A stretch of 64,000 bases of DNA from Tritrichomonas musculus (GCA_039105265.1 JAPFFF010000056.1:186001-250000); one strand, 5' to 3'. Shown: positions 10,201 to 18,467, counted from the first letter of the stretch. Made by a program: numbers and translations. Notes: generated by a model from the sequence alone, not told the origin.

Positions 10201-11024
10201 CTCCATTTAATGTATGGCTTATGCAGCAATTTAATAAGGATGTTGCCAATGTCGATTGGGATCGTGGTGAATATATATTGAAGAAATCCCAGGACTTGAA
10301 TACTCTAGAAACTGCATATGGTGATCTCGGTCTTGGAAAGGCACGTATTAGTAAACGTTTATCACCTAACAGTTATTGGGCATCCCTGTTCTCTCACATA
10401 TGGAAGATATTCTGGTCCAACAATACTTATAATAAGTATATCAAAATCAGGAAACTGACCAATTTTCTAACGGTATGCAACGCCATATATGTCTATTACT
10501 TTGACATTCCTATGAAACTAGCTGTTGAGAAAAAGTCTGCTAGAGGCAAATCATTCAACTACCCAGATTGGTCGAATTGGAGGAGTACTCATAAACAAAC
10601 TTATCAAAAGGGTGTCGGTCCTAAGGTCCAAGCCTGGATTAAAATTATTGACAAGGCAATTAACCGTAAAACTGGTGACCTAAAGAAAGGAGATGTACCC
10701 AATGAGCTTAGCGACATGTTAGATTTCGTAGAGGAAGTTGTATTTCAATGGGGATTTGGATATACATTCGATGAGGGAATCAAGCCAGATACTAAAAATA
10801 AAACTTCATTTTATGGAAATCTAGTTACGTTCGCACGAACAGCCCCGCCAGCTGAATTGAAGAAAGCTCGCCAAGGATTTATTGATAACATCAATGCGTT
10901 AATCGAATATGAATTATACGGAGAGGGTAGTGGATATATTGAGATGAAAAACCAAAATAAGCTAGAAAGGGCCTCTAGGAAAAATAAAGCTATGCAATAC
11001 AGTGTTACATATGAAGGTGAATAA
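7233..11024 (+). CDS. Large structural-type protein with conserved C-terminal domain (element A)
   Basis: 1263 aa, function not recognised. Four copies of an about 78-residue helical domain (LLKFLSSECGVSDETI...YFRNPNLYL style) lie near residues 19-98, 119-196, 250-327 and 450-527, separated by Pro/Glu/Ser repeats such as GDPSEVPSEV and QPKPPIAP. An acidic low-complexity middle follows. The last 400 residues are strongly conserved with the homologues in B (886 aa) and D (764 aa), including GNFRVKYIP, ARDTAEEYC, DPLGNNITDLNGDRVDDI and INGYKLV-type motifs. The DLNGDxxDD run looks like a calcium-loop. Its conservation, size and position in all three elements suggest a virion component. Divergent from the fibre gene, 18 bases apart. 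Confidence 0.8.
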   Translation: MLSRIDNEVKSARDRNILKFLYTECKVTDDIINAMIGVINDRNLYGDKVLSKFLELKRVWPNQGSDPIEADQVERTKDSLSWRLREFNYELDNYLKNSEDPGKYEYYRNKVQNNKLRGTLKLLYVICGVSKEIIDNMIHVINNPDLYNDEIRQSLKNIDDMCNGFNRNNAGVKQTLKQRLKNDAETYFRNPNLYLKPQPKPPQEIQAKSLSIPLSEFPEVEPPGDPLVEPPGDPSEEEAYSEVPYKYRELLKFLSSECGVSDETIDNMIYVINNSDLYVDEIVNAIDGMRQDCVRTDFNDPRSVASLNNLLKLKASIYFRNPNKYLKPQGDPSEVPIVAPQPKPPIAPQPKPPIAPQPKPPQIPLSEFPEVESPGKPQGDSSEVPSEVPSEVPSEVPIEEPQGDPLVEPPGEDSGEDSGEDSGEDSGEASGEEEDSSKVPYSKLLDYRKLLEYLSSKCDVSEEVINNIRHIIYYPDSYETEIVKAIGEMSQALVSTDFNNPSQVDKLKKRLTKYVETYFTNPNLYLISQPKPPGDPSEVPSEVPIEEIQAKSLAKSLSIPLSDFPGLESPGDPSEVPSEVPIEDTPDYNANPNRQPVNPEFEEEEEEEAESQSMSNIFPEIGTRADRIDQDMAMLRTKRILPEDIIEVLPKYYRIADDPECAPRELNQFEIREVRDMVDDIIHNLDSIAEDRSLTIKTPKAEAEVSNIRRYINKIRVYEGIESDIEADFEKDVNRENTNNNIFSSPKEHMSHKTSKATKAIDDDDDGIIDIGGGEEDEDEGDTEVESESEAEAPTLAKYKYVRTPVKPPIVYGGKSLKEVPGSVHRPKSKYSKDTEYDYVRVPIESRSGLMGKRSGKDFTNVKGHLDKFGNLALTADSSDFKKNFLHMVINGNFRVKYIPAAAARDTAEEYCLKHLDENGVPKYRLLPTNSIDPLGNNITDLNGDRVDDIILVDKRGTPAIVNGYKLVHASPYKKVWKTICNTKAKRQATPFNVWLMQQFNKDVANVDWDRGEYILKKSQDLNTLETAYGDLGLGKARISKRLSPNSYWASLFSHIWKIFWSNNTYNKYIKIRKLTNFLTVCNAIYVYYFDIPMKLAVEKKSARGKSFNYPDWSNWRSTHKQTYQKGVGPKVQAWIKIIDKAINRKTGDLKKGDVPNELSDMLDFVEEVVFQWGFGYTFDEGIKPDTKNKTSFYGNLVTFARTAPPAELKKARQGFIDNINALIEYELYGEGSGYIEMKNQNKLERASRKNKAMQYSVTYEGE
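7830..8980 (+). repeat. Low-complexity tandem repeats in the large protein gene (element A)
   Basis: Short degenerate units repeat many times: AGCGAAGTCCCT (SEVP), CCCCAACCGAAACCCCCA (QPKPP), GGTGAAGACTCC (GEDS) and GATCCAAGCGAAGTC (DPSEV). They link the four copies of the N-terminal helical domain. Homologues in B and D have one domain copy and lack these linkers, so domain and linker appear to have expanded together in A. Confidence 0.8.
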
Positions 11025-11031
11025 ACATGTA

Positions 11032-12611
11032 CTATGGTTTGAATTGGTCAAAGAAATTCTCACGCTTTTGGCTGTGTTTGGATTTTATTTTTGTATTGCG
11101 TTTGCGCCTACGAGGTGGCTCGATTGCCTCTGGCTCTGGCTTGGCCTCTGGCTCGGCCTCTGGCTCAACTTCCTCCTCATATTGGGAACTCAGTTCCTGT
11201 TCACTATATTCATCACTGCGCTCAGGCGGCATTTCATACTCAAATGTGGTGTCCATGATATTACCCTTGAATTGGGGTGTGAATTTCTCCCGATATGGTT
11301 TAAATGATTTACCGAATTTCACCGAACTGGAATGCTTTGGAACTGATACCCTAGATGATACTCTAGATGAACGCTTAGGTGTTCTAGTATTGGAGTTGTC
11401 TTGAGATTCATATGAATACTGATCCCGATCGCGAGTTCTATCTCTAAGCCCTCTCTGTGAATCTACTTCATCCCCAGAGGGGCTGAGAGCTGGCATTCCT
11501 CAGAGCTCGCGCATCATCACTGGAATACTCATCCCCGGAGAGGCTGAGAGGCTGTGCTGGATGTCCCTGCGATTGCCTCTGCGATTGCTTTGCGAATGCT
11601 TCAGCTTACGTCGTATATCAGTCATTGCGCGTTTCCCAACTCGATATTCTTGTAATGAACCATTTGTTTTTCGAGCAACAACGGATTTCGTCCCTGGTCT
11701 CTTATCGGTGGACATATATACCCCATTTGGGCTAACCTTTGGCTGATTTCGCACCTCATTATCCCTATATTCAGCTTCACGTGGGTCATATGGATTTTGC
11801 TCATGATCGCTACTCTCACTAGCTTCATCACTCCTAGCACTCCTAACCTCACCCCCAAAGGGGTTGAGAGCTCGGGCAACTTCGTTGACCTCAGGAACGA
11901 AGCATCATCCCCGGAGGGGCTGAGAGCTGTCGCATCATCACTGCTGTACTCATTAGATATAAGCTTTTTCCGAGGGTGATATGTTGTGTGCTTGTGATAC
12001 CAATCTTTAATCCTTCGCTTGAATGGGGAAGTCTCATCATTGACCATAATCCTTTTACGAGGTGGGGATCTACCAAAAACCGCATCACTTGTGAATGAAA
12101 ATTGTATGGGTTTTGGACCACTATCTGGCTGAGCTGTCTGATTCACCTGGAATAGCGGAAGTTGTTCAAAGCAATATATGGTTGGTAACAGTAATGGGTT
12201 TGAATAAACCGATATCTCGAACCCTATTGGGTGATCACCAGGTGATTTAGTTGTGTTTGCAAGAACTGTATCCTTGAAATATTTTCTGGGGTAGGCTATA
12301 TATGAATTTGCTCTGAGTCTATTATTATTGGGTCCCCGAACTAGGATCATGCAATAATCATTCTTCGAGGCCACAAATTTGGATCTCCAGATGTATGTAG
12401 GGACCTCTTCATACGAATTCATTGTGAATGTAGCTCCGACTTTATCAATCGTATAGTCATGAACGACTGGTGGTGGAACTAAATCACGTGGGAAATATAA
12501 TTTGGTAACCTTATCAACATCGAGATACACAGCTGATAAATATTTTGAGTACGGCAATTCGCGATATTGACCTGGTTTCATATTATAAACATCTAAGTAT
12601 TCATCAAGCAT
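11032..12611 (-). pseudogene. Minor virion protein in the penton position (element A), looks broken about twice
   Basis: The N-terminal 200 residues align in style with the 372-aa protein of D (EISVYSNPLLLPTIY against SFTVYDNPNLIPIID), and the gene sits at the same place, between the large protein and the 110-aa protein. The C-terminal part is a disordered, charged tail rich in Arg, Ser and Glu, as in the homologues of B (331 aa) and D. Polintons usually encode a single-jelly-roll penton, and this is the best positional candidate, but no fold can be shown. Several CCCC-N3-GGGG hairpins are scattered in the tail region. Confidence 0.55.
11472..11932. repeat. Dispersed CCCC-N3-GGGG hairpins (element A)
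   Basis: Hairpins with three-base loops recur in the tail of the minor virion gene: CCCC-AGA-GGGG (11472-11482), CCCC-AAA-GGGG (11853-11863), CCCC-GGA-GGGG (11909-11919), a variant near 11532, and CAAC-TTC-GTTG (11877-11887). Most are followed by CTGAGAGCT. In the coding direction they give peptides like LSPSGDE. The stem is kept while the loop varies. Confidence 0.65.
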
Positions 12612-12649
12612 TTACCCAAAAATAAACTCCTATATGGGCCATACTGTGG

Positions 12650-12982
12650 TCAATAGATTAGCAAGCATGATAGCACGAATGCATCGGGTTTTATCTCATT
12701 ACCATACAGGTCTGTGAACCATATTTTGAAATCCCGCTTGGTCCTATTGAGCATCTCATATTTGCGATACTTGGTTTGCCGTCTGTTGGCTAGCATTATG
12801 AAGTGGTCACAGTATGGGTCGAATTCTACAATATCCGAGTGTACCATCAAATCACCGATGATGGTCTTATTCAGGATAGCTCCCACATACTGCACTACGA
12901 TGTACTTCTTATTGCGACTATATATGAAGTCCTCAGGTAGCTTAAACTCGGTGGTCTGTGTATGGAAATAGCGCTTTGGCAT
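12650..12982 (-). CDS. Conserved 110-aa probable minor virion protein (element A)
   Basis: Homologues of 130 aa (B) and 116 aa (D) lie next to the integrase in every element. Conserved features are KRYFHTQ at the start, a hydrophobic core with VQYVGA and GDLMVHSDIVEF, ANRRQTKYRKYE, and the end IWFTDLYGNEI...SCLLIY. The alternating beta-strand look and the closing strand ending in LLIY resemble a small jelly-roll or spike domain; that is an inference. It is 3 bases from the integrase start-to-stop gap and on the same strand, so the two are probably co-expressed. Confidence 0.75.
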   Translation of the reverse strand: MPKRYFHTQTTEFKLPEDFIYSRNKKYIVVQYVGAILNKTIIGDLMVHSDIVEFDPYCDHFIMLANRRQTKYRKYEMLNRTKRDFKIWFTDLYGNEIKPDAFVLSCLLIY

Positions 12983-12985
12983 TTA

Positions 12986-14212
12986 TTAGATAGCAAAGTA
13001 CTGCTTATAGTCTTCACCTAGTGATGCATAATTGGGTGCCACGAATCGGGTATACATAATGGGGACAGTTACGGTAGCTCGCTCATCATCAGACTTAGGC
13101 GTTCGACCAGTTGTGGTTTTGGTATACGGTACATAGAACGCAGTTCCTGCTTGATTATCATTATTCAACTGGAATCTATGATATGGCTTCAGCAGTTTGC
13201 ATTCGACGTTCCCATTATGGTATCTAATGAATTCGGCAATCTCATTGAACACACGCCTCTGCTTCTCATGCTTCTTCTCAGTTTTGGATGTATCGTAATG
13301 GACCAATATGATATTCCCCTTGCGATAGCTCAGCAGTCCACCCATTTGCATATTATTTTTGACTCGACGTAGCCGCCGTTGGCAATCCCTGATGTATCTC
13401 CACTCCAAATCTGGGTTGTGCTGCATTTGATTGGGTGTGTAGTATATCCACTTTGGTTCCCTTGCTAGATACGGGTCATATTGGATTCCATCATCTCGGT
13501 AATTGGGATTGGGCATTCGTAGAGACCGATGTGGTGTGTTGTTATAGAAGTGTACCATCTGTTGCATCAGGTATGGGTCTCCAATCCGACGATTATCTAA
13601 ACCGAATGCATTACGGAGTGTCCTGATGGTTGCATCAACGATTTTGTGAGCGTTGTTGTGTTTGGATTTATCGACAATCACTGCATTGCGGTCAATCAAC
13701 ACATTTTTGGTACCTCTATATTTACTTCTGGATGGATTGTAGCGGCCAAGTATATCAAGCACTTTGAGTAGGTTATTCTCACCATCGCATTTGATGGTAT
13801 TGAATTTGAAGTCATCATATTTCTCAAGAATGATTTTGGTGTATGCAGTCTTGATGGTATCAGCTAGTCTGTTCTTAAGCGGTTCCACAATTAGATACCG
13901 TGTGTTGACATTCACCATGATGAGGTAAATGGTTTCATGGACTACCACGGACTCGGTTCCATCAGCCCTTGTGGTGTACTTCACAAACATCAAATCGACT
14001 TCCCAGCATCCGGGTTCCAATGAGAAATCCGGTTTTGAATAGGGACTGCATGATTTCAATTTGAAGTCCTTCACGAATGGCTCATGATGAGTTTCTGGGT
14101 TGATGATGAACTGCGATGGGTCCAATTTCGATATCTTGGATTTGAATGGGTACTTGAGCAGCGAATTGTACTTATTGTCGAATATCTTGAACGATTTCCT
14201 GTTGTCAGTCAT
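12986..14212 (-). CDS. Retroviral-type integrase (element A)
   Basis: 408 aa. Inserts the element DNA and makes the 6-bp target duplication typical of Polintons. The catalytic core shows WEVDLMF, then NTRYLIVEP, TIKCDGENN and AHKIVDATIRTLRNAFG, followed by YNNTPHRSLR, the usual post-core motif. The third acidic position reads Asp in this and the other two integrases of the window. The C-terminal part (RKGNIILVHYDTSKTEKKHEKQRRVFNEI) has the SH3-like pattern of integrase tails. Same strand as the 110-aa gene. Confidence 0.93.
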   Translation of the reverse strand: MTDNRKSFKIFDNKYNSLLKYPFKSKISKLDPSQFIINPETHHEPFVKDFKLKSCSPYSKPDFSLEPGCWEVDLMFVKYTTRADGTESVVVHETIYLIMVNVNTRYLIVEPLKNRLADTIKTAYTKIILEKYDDFKFNTIKCDGENNLLKVLDILGRYNPSRSKYRGTKNVLIDRNAVIVDKSKHNNAHKIVDATIRTLRNAFGLDNRRIGDPYLMQQMVHFYNNTPHRSLRMPNPNYRDDGIQYDPYLAREPKWIYYTPNQMQHNPDLEWRYIRDCQRRLRRVKNNMQMGGLLSYRKGNIILVHYDTSKTEKKHEKQRRVFNEIAEFIRYHNGNVECKLLKPYHRFQLNNDNQAGTAFYVPYTKTTTGRTPKSDDERATVTVPIMYTRFVAPNYASLGEDYKQYFAI

Positions 14213-14224
14213 TTAATGTGCAAA

Positions 14225-14375
14225 AATAGTGGTCTCAATCGGGACAGCAAAATTGCTGTTCCAGGGAATTAGTGGTTATCTCCATGGTAGAATTCTACCA
14301 CACCCCATATTTAGTGGTTATCTCCATGAAATCTGGGTCGGGAAATCCCGTCGACCCCATATTTAGTGGTTATCG
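14225..14375. repeat. Intergenic palindrome cassette upstream of the integrase (element A)
   Basis: Contains ACAGCAA-AA-TTGCTGT (14244-14259), GGTAGAATTCTACC (about 14286-14299) and a GGGAAATCCCGTCGAC stem, spaced by three copies of ATTTAGTGGTTATC(T/G)C or a close variant. It is the reverse-oriented counterpart of the cassette at 4466-4606. It lies in the gap before the integrase start codon. Confidence 0.7.
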
Positions 14376-14596
14376 CTTGATAATTCAGCGAGCTCATTCT
14401 CGAGTTTGGCGACCTTCTCCTTCAGACTATTGATATCCTCAATCAGTGATTCACGAACGGCTAGTCCATTGCTACCCAGCATACCCCCTTTGATGTTATT
14501 GAGGTGGCCCTTATACATATAGCACTTCTCCTTGAGATCGTGTTTGATGCGCTTAAGCTCTGGAATCTCCTTCTTGTATTCACCCAATTCAGTCAT
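14363..14596 (-). CDS. Small coiled-coil protein, 77 aa (element A)
   Basis: Starts MTELGEYKKEIPELKRIK and has a central GMLGSNGLAVRESLIEDI followed by a leucine-heptad helix to the C-terminus. Homologues of 76 aa (B), 77 aa (fragment E) and 75 aa (D) always open the five-gene MCP block. No function is recognised; size and coiled coil suit a small virion cement or scaffold protein. Confidence 0.8.
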   Translation of the reverse strand: MTELGEYKKEIPELKRIKHDLKEKCYMYKGHLNNIKGGMLGSNGLAVRESLIEDINSLKEKVAKLENELAELSSDNH

Positions 14597-14630
14597 TTAG
14601 ATATGAAAAAAAGTGTTTTTTCAAGATTAA

Positions 14631-14858
14631 ATGTCATATGAGGAACGCCGTGTATTAAGAGATTCAAATGGGCTCACGTATTTCAATCACCTGGAACGTC
14701 ACATGCGAAATAGGCGAACTATGAGTTGTACCAAACCCACAGTCCCAAAATATGAAGATAAGGGGTGTGTTGTGCATGACCCAATCATCAAGTCAACATC
14801 ATCAACTCTACACCACTCACTCAATCACCAGGTAATCCCAAATAATTCCAAGATCTAA
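14631..14858 (+). CDS. Small basic conserved protein, 75 aa (element A)
   Basis: Begins MSYEERRVLRDSNGLTYF and ends LNHQVIPNNSKI; the homologues in B and D begin similarly (RRTIRDDKRMNFYDRL in B) and end SLNHSVVP. Arg-rich in the middle. Divergent from the 77-aa gene with about 34 bases between starts, and its stop overlaps the convergent gene by four bases. Unknown function, conserved in the MCP block. Confidence 0.8.
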   Translation: MSYEERRVLRDSNGLTYFNHLERHMRNRRTMSCTKPTVPKYEDKGCVVHDPIIKSTSSTLHHSLNHQVIPNNSKI

Positions 14859-15289
14859 TGCCTCAGGAGACTGTTCACTGCATCAGTACACTCATTCACA
14901 GTACTGGTGAGCTGATTTATTTTTGTGGTGATCACGCCAATGGTGTTCTCCAGAGTGGTAATCCGTTTGGTGTATTCATCAACTGTTGACTGCAATGCAT
15001 TGATGTCAGCTCGAATGCTTGCAAATTGGATCTCCACCAGGTTGTCACTATCGGATGGCTTGGTGATCTTCTTGAGAAACACATTACTGGAGCCATCCTT
15101 GCCAGTGCGTTTGGTAATCCTGTACTCGCATTCGGGTGTGATTATTTTGTAGGTTTTATTGAGGTAATTGGTGGTCTTCTCATTGAACATGTCCTTGTAC
15201 TTCTGGTAGAACAGGTCGAACTCCTCTACTGAGTTGAACGTGCGTTGCTCCATCTTGTTATCATTAATAACCCTAATATCGCAATTCAT
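14855..15289 (-). CDS. Conserved protein with C-terminal coiled coil, 144 aa (element A)
   Basis: Start chosen at 15289 (MNCDIRVIND) because homologues in B and D begin just before the shared EEFDLFYQK motif; an upstream ATG at 15343 adds a stretch not found in them. N-terminal half: YLNKTYKIIT and YRITKR. C-terminal half: heptad pattern from about residue 85, probably an oligomeric stalk. Unknown role. The gene of element C at 50935-51372 shares the coiled-coil style. Confidence 0.75.
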   Translation of the reverse strand: MNCDIRVINDNKMEQRTFNSVEEFDLFYQKYKDMFNEKTTNYLNKTYKIITPECEYRITKRTGKDGSSNVFLKKITKPSDSDNLVEIQFASIRADINALQSTVDEYTKRITTLENTIGVITTKINQLTSTVNECTDAVNSLLRH

Positions 15290-15339
15290 TTCAAAACGGA
15301 CAAAAATATATTCATATGTATGTGGATATTCTATGATGA

Positions 15340-15591
15340 TCAAACCTTGTCCAGTATGGATTTGCCTATATCATTAGCTTTGCTTACGTAATTGAGTCCA
15401 GTGCTGATGGTGTCTACAACTGGTCCAACACCTGGTATGAAGTCGGCGATTGGCTTGATCCTATTGATGATCCCCTTTCCAATATCAACTGCCCTTGGGA
15501 TGTTGCGGATGACAGTTTGAGCTGCATTCTTGAGCTTACTGCCGACGTTCTTGAAAGCGTTCTTAATCTTCTTGAAGATGCCAATACCCAT
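15340..15591 (-). CDS. pVI-like amphipathic peptide, 83 aa (element A)
   Basis: Start at 15591 (MGIGIFKKIKNAF), which matches the starts in B and D. Alternating Lys and hydrophobic residues form amphipathic helices, with a glycine-rich centre (FIPGVGPVVD) and a second helix ending GKSILDKV. The pattern recalls the membrane-active N-terminus of adenovirus protein VI, and the gene lies divergently next to the MCP in all three elements. A membrane-lytic or capsid-lining role is inferred, not shown. Confidence 0.7.
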   Translation of the reverse strand: MGIGIFKKIKNAFKNVGSKLKNAAQTVIRNIPRAVDIGKGIINRIKPIADFIPGVGPVVDTISTGLNYVSKANDIGKSILDKV

Positions 15592-15638
15592 TTGGTATAT
15601 ACAAAAATGTGATTTCAAGCTTTTTTCCAAGATACAAA

Positions 15639-17591
15639 ATGAGATACAGGAACGAAAGAGCTCACAATTTGAAATACGAGGTTGGGAATGTCAATGACAC
15701 ATTCCAGAAGATGCGAAATATCATCAATGTGAATGACGGTACCAGAAGCTTCTCATTTAGAACTGTCGATTGCCATGACCAGCCAGCCCCATTTCACCAA
15801 GGCCAGTACTCACAGATTTCATTAACACATCCCGACCACTTCATTAGCGATATCGACAAAGGCTTCCTCACATTCCACATCAAACTCGATTTGCAATTGA
15901 ACACCGATTTGGCCAAATTGCAAGAGATCAATGATCCAAATAACTTCTATAAACTGTTTGTCGGATTTAAGTCCTCGAACCAATTGTTTGACAGGCTCGA
16001 GATTCTCCATAACAATGTCAATGTCGGATATCAGCAAAATGAATGCATTCGCGAGGGCTTCCTATACTCGGTTTTGAAGCCAGAGACTGAGAAGATGCGC
16101 CGCAGATTCGTTCACAGCTTATGGGAGAACATCAGCAATTACAGTCAAACTCATGCTGGTTCATACGTTAATCTCAATAGCTTCAAGGATGGTGGTAAGA
16201 CCACAACCGAATTCGACTTGAATGTACCATTTGATGACTTGCTTGCATTACAGGCATTCGACTTATTCCCCAACGGAATCATTGGTGATTTATCCATTAG
16301 ATTCCAAGTCAGTCCAGCTGGTCTTGTTTGGGCTGCCATTGACCCATACACGGTTGCTGAAGCCAAGGCATTCCTGGAAGATAATGATACCGTATCCCCA
16401 GAGGAACTCGATAAACTCAAACAAATCAAAGCTCATGGACATCTCAAACACCAATTCACTCAAATCGGTAATGAGGCTATCATCCCAGGACCTGGTGATA
16501 ATCCAAATCCACCATCTCCCGAACCAACACCAACTAAATATCAATTGAAGTATGAAGTTAGAGAACAATATGTATCTGCATCTGGAGGTGATTTCGATGA
16601 TCTGATTGAAAATTGTTCATTAATCTTTGCATTTACAGATGAAGAGTTTACTGAACTTGGAATTGAAAAGACTGATGATAATAAAGCAATTTGCCAAGCT
16701 CATTATACCAAAGAACATGGTAAATTACCTCAACCATCACATGCAGGTCATGTTTACGTCAATTTCGTATCTAAAACCGAAGCTAATAAATTGATGAGTG
16801 CCCATTACTCATCACAACCAGCAACACTCACTGTTAACCGAATGACCATCACTCTCTGTAAGTCCAACATGCAAGGCTATGGTGTTTGTGAAGCCACTCG
16901 TGCAAGCATTGAATCCATATTACGTGAGGGCCTAGTAATCCCATCTCAAAAGGTCGATTACCATGCATTCCCAATTGCAGCTGCCGCTAACGGAATCAAG
17001 TCTACATTGAATATCCCATTAATCAATGTCACAAGCATGTCATTGTTGTTCCCCAAGCATCACAATGATTTGACTGTATTTGAGAATCCGGTTTACCAAA
17101 ACTGCTTTTTGAATATCGGTGGTAAGAACTTCCCAGATGAGAATGTCAGTACCATTGGCGCCAGATTCTTCGAAAGCCAATTAACAGCTGGAGACCTCGA
17201 TGGTATCACACTCCAATGTTCAAAGGAATTCGAAGATAGCTTCACCATGCCCAAGAACGATGAAAATGGTGTCCGATATCGCAATACATTGAGTGATGCC
17301 ACATCATTTGTATTCAATGTCCAAACTGAACGTGCATCTGCTGGATACTGTTATGATGGCTTAGATGGTGGCAAAGGCAATATCCAAATTCAAGTCAATG
17401 GTCAACCAATATTCACTGGTGATAATGATACATATTACAAGATTATCGAACCAAGTGGAGCCATTGTTAGACCACCACCTGTACAACTCTGTTTATGCAG
17501 AGACACCTACTTCAAGCTCTCACTCGATGGCCTTGAATATATCGATGATGAATCACCAGCTGGCTCACAAGTTGATCCAGAAATGGCATAA
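15639..17591 (+). CDS. Major capsid protein, double-jelly-roll type (element A)
   Basis: 650 aa; start at 15639 (MRYRNERAHN) as in the homologues. The N-terminal 280 residues contain RSFSFRTVDCHDQPAPF, GQYSQISLTHPDHF and FDLNVPFDDLLALQAFDLFPNGIIGDLSIRF (conserved almost unchanged in B and D). A Pro-rich linker and a variable insert follow at about 16490-16820. The second half resumes with ATLTVNRMTITLCKSNMQGYG and holds FPKHHNDLTVFENPVYQN and KNFPDENVSTIGARFFE. Size, abundance of beta pattern and gene order fit the Polinton MCP; the fold was not computed. Confidence 0.8.
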   Translation: MRYRNERAHNLKYEVGNVNDTFQKMRNIINVNDGTRSFSFRTVDCHDQPAPFHQGQYSQISLTHPDHFISDIDKGFLTFHIKLDLQLNTDLAKLQEINDPNNFYKLFVGFKSSNQLFDRLEILHNNVNVGYQQNECIREGFLYSVLKPETEKMRRRFVHSLWENISNYSQTHAGSYVNLNSFKDGGKTTTEFDLNVPFDDLLALQAFDLFPNGIIGDLSIRFQVSPAGLVWAAIDPYTVAEAKAFLEDNDTVSPEELDKLKQIKAHGHLKHQFTQIGNEAIIPGPGDNPNPPSPEPTPTKYQLKYEVREQYVSASGGDFDDLIENCSLIFAFTDEEFTELGIEKTDDNKAICQAHYTKEHGKLPQPSHAGHVYVNFVSKTEANKLMSAHYSSQPATLTVNRMTITLCKSNMQGYGVCEATRASIESILREGLVIPSQKVDYHAFPIAAAANGIKSTLNIPLINVTSMSLLFPKHHNDLTVFENPVYQNCFLNIGGKNFPDENVSTIGARFFESQLTAGDLDGITLQCSKEFEDSFTMPKNDENGVRYRNTLSDATSFVFNVQTERASAGYCYDGLDGGKGNIQIQVNGQPIFTGDNDTYYKIIEPSGAIVRPPPVQLCLCRDTYFKLSLDGLEYIDDESPAGSQVDPEMA

Positions 17592-17633
17592 GAAATATGG
17601 CATTAGTGGTAAAAATATTTTTGCACTTTGGAA

Positions 17634-18254
17634 ATGTCTCTCCATAAGGCTAGAATTCTATCAAGTGAGAATGATGCGAGTGTTAAGCAAGAGCAGAATG
17701 TGAATATTAAGATCGCCGCGAATAGACCTCCACCAGTTCAACCGGTATCATACCCTCAAGTCCCACAGATGCAACCCCAAATGGGATATACTAAAGGTCT
17801 AAACCCTGAAGGGGTATACACGCAAAATGGCACACAGGATGCAAATTTTACTACACCCTCGACAACTGGTCCATATCCATCAGTTGCTCCAATAAACAGT
17901 CCTCCGACCGATCGATCATTAGACCCCGACACTGACGACTTGGGTACCAAAAATAAATTCCTCGAGATATTGCTGAATATCTATGAGACCAATCCACTGA
18001 GGATGAACAACTATCTAGTGTGTCATAGCAACACGCTGATGGAGCTCATTAAGATACTCACTAAGGCTGACAAGGTTGAGCTGGTCATCAATGAGGACAG
18101 TGGGTGCACTGGTTGTGTTTCAAACTCGAAGTACATGAAAATCGATAAGATATTGGTGTCCAAAAACGGGGTATCCAATGAGTTGAAATATGGATATAAC
18201 CATGTATGGACTGAGCTCATAAGGCACTCGATATCACTCAAAATTTGTATTTAA
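17634..18254 (+). CDS. Conserved 206-aa protein (element A)
   Basis: Start at 17634 (MSLHKARILSSENDASVKQ). The segment KARILSSENDASVKQ is identical in the homologue of B (220 aa). A Pro/Gln-rich spacer follows, then a globular C-terminal half with NKFLEILLNIYETNPLRMNNYLV, KVELVINE and YNHVWTELIRH(S)ISL. Lies between MCP and the membrane protein on the same strand, likely one transcription unit with the ATPase. Unknown function. Confidence 0.75.
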   Translation: MSLHKARILSSENDASVKQEQNVNIKIAANRPPPVQPVSYPQVPQMQPQMGYTKGLNPEGVYTQNGTQDANFTTPSTTGPYPSVAPINSPPTDRSLDPDTDDLGTKNKFLEILLNIYETNPLRMNNYLVCHSNTLMELIKILTKADKVELVINEDSGCTGCVSNSKYMKIDKILVSKNGVSNELKYGYNHVWTELIRHSISLKICI

Positions 18255-18264
18255 ATTTGCATAA

Positions 18265-18414
18265 ATGGCCACCGCTAGTGAAATCATTATGAATATACTA
18301 TTGGGGTTGATATTGGTGACCAATGTAGTTGAACTGCTATTACTGGTATCGCTTACAGCTGAAGATGAACCACCTGAGCTGACCGATGAGCTGAGGCGCA
18401 CACTATATGCCTAA
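18265..18414 (+). CDS. Tiny membrane protein, 49 aa (element A)
   Basis: Translates as a hydrophobic helix (residues about 8-30, ILLGLILVTNVVELLLLV) followed by DEPPELTDELRRTLYA. The homologue in B keeps DEPPELSEEMRQKLY at the same distance from the helix and also lies directly beside the ATPase gene, which supports a real gene. Role unknown; a virion or assembly membrane anchor is possible. Confidence 0.75.
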   Translation: MATASEIIMNILLGLILVTNVVELLLLVSLTAEDEPPELTDELRRTLYA

Positions 18415-18467
18415 GTGGCATCATCGCCACTTAGAGCTTTTCGCATAAAAGCTTTATTTTTGATTAA

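Noticed and set aside
12986-14212. Endogenous retrovirus from the integrase
   Set aside because: It stands with PolB, ATPase and capsid genes and no reverse transcriptase, which is the Polinton arrangement.
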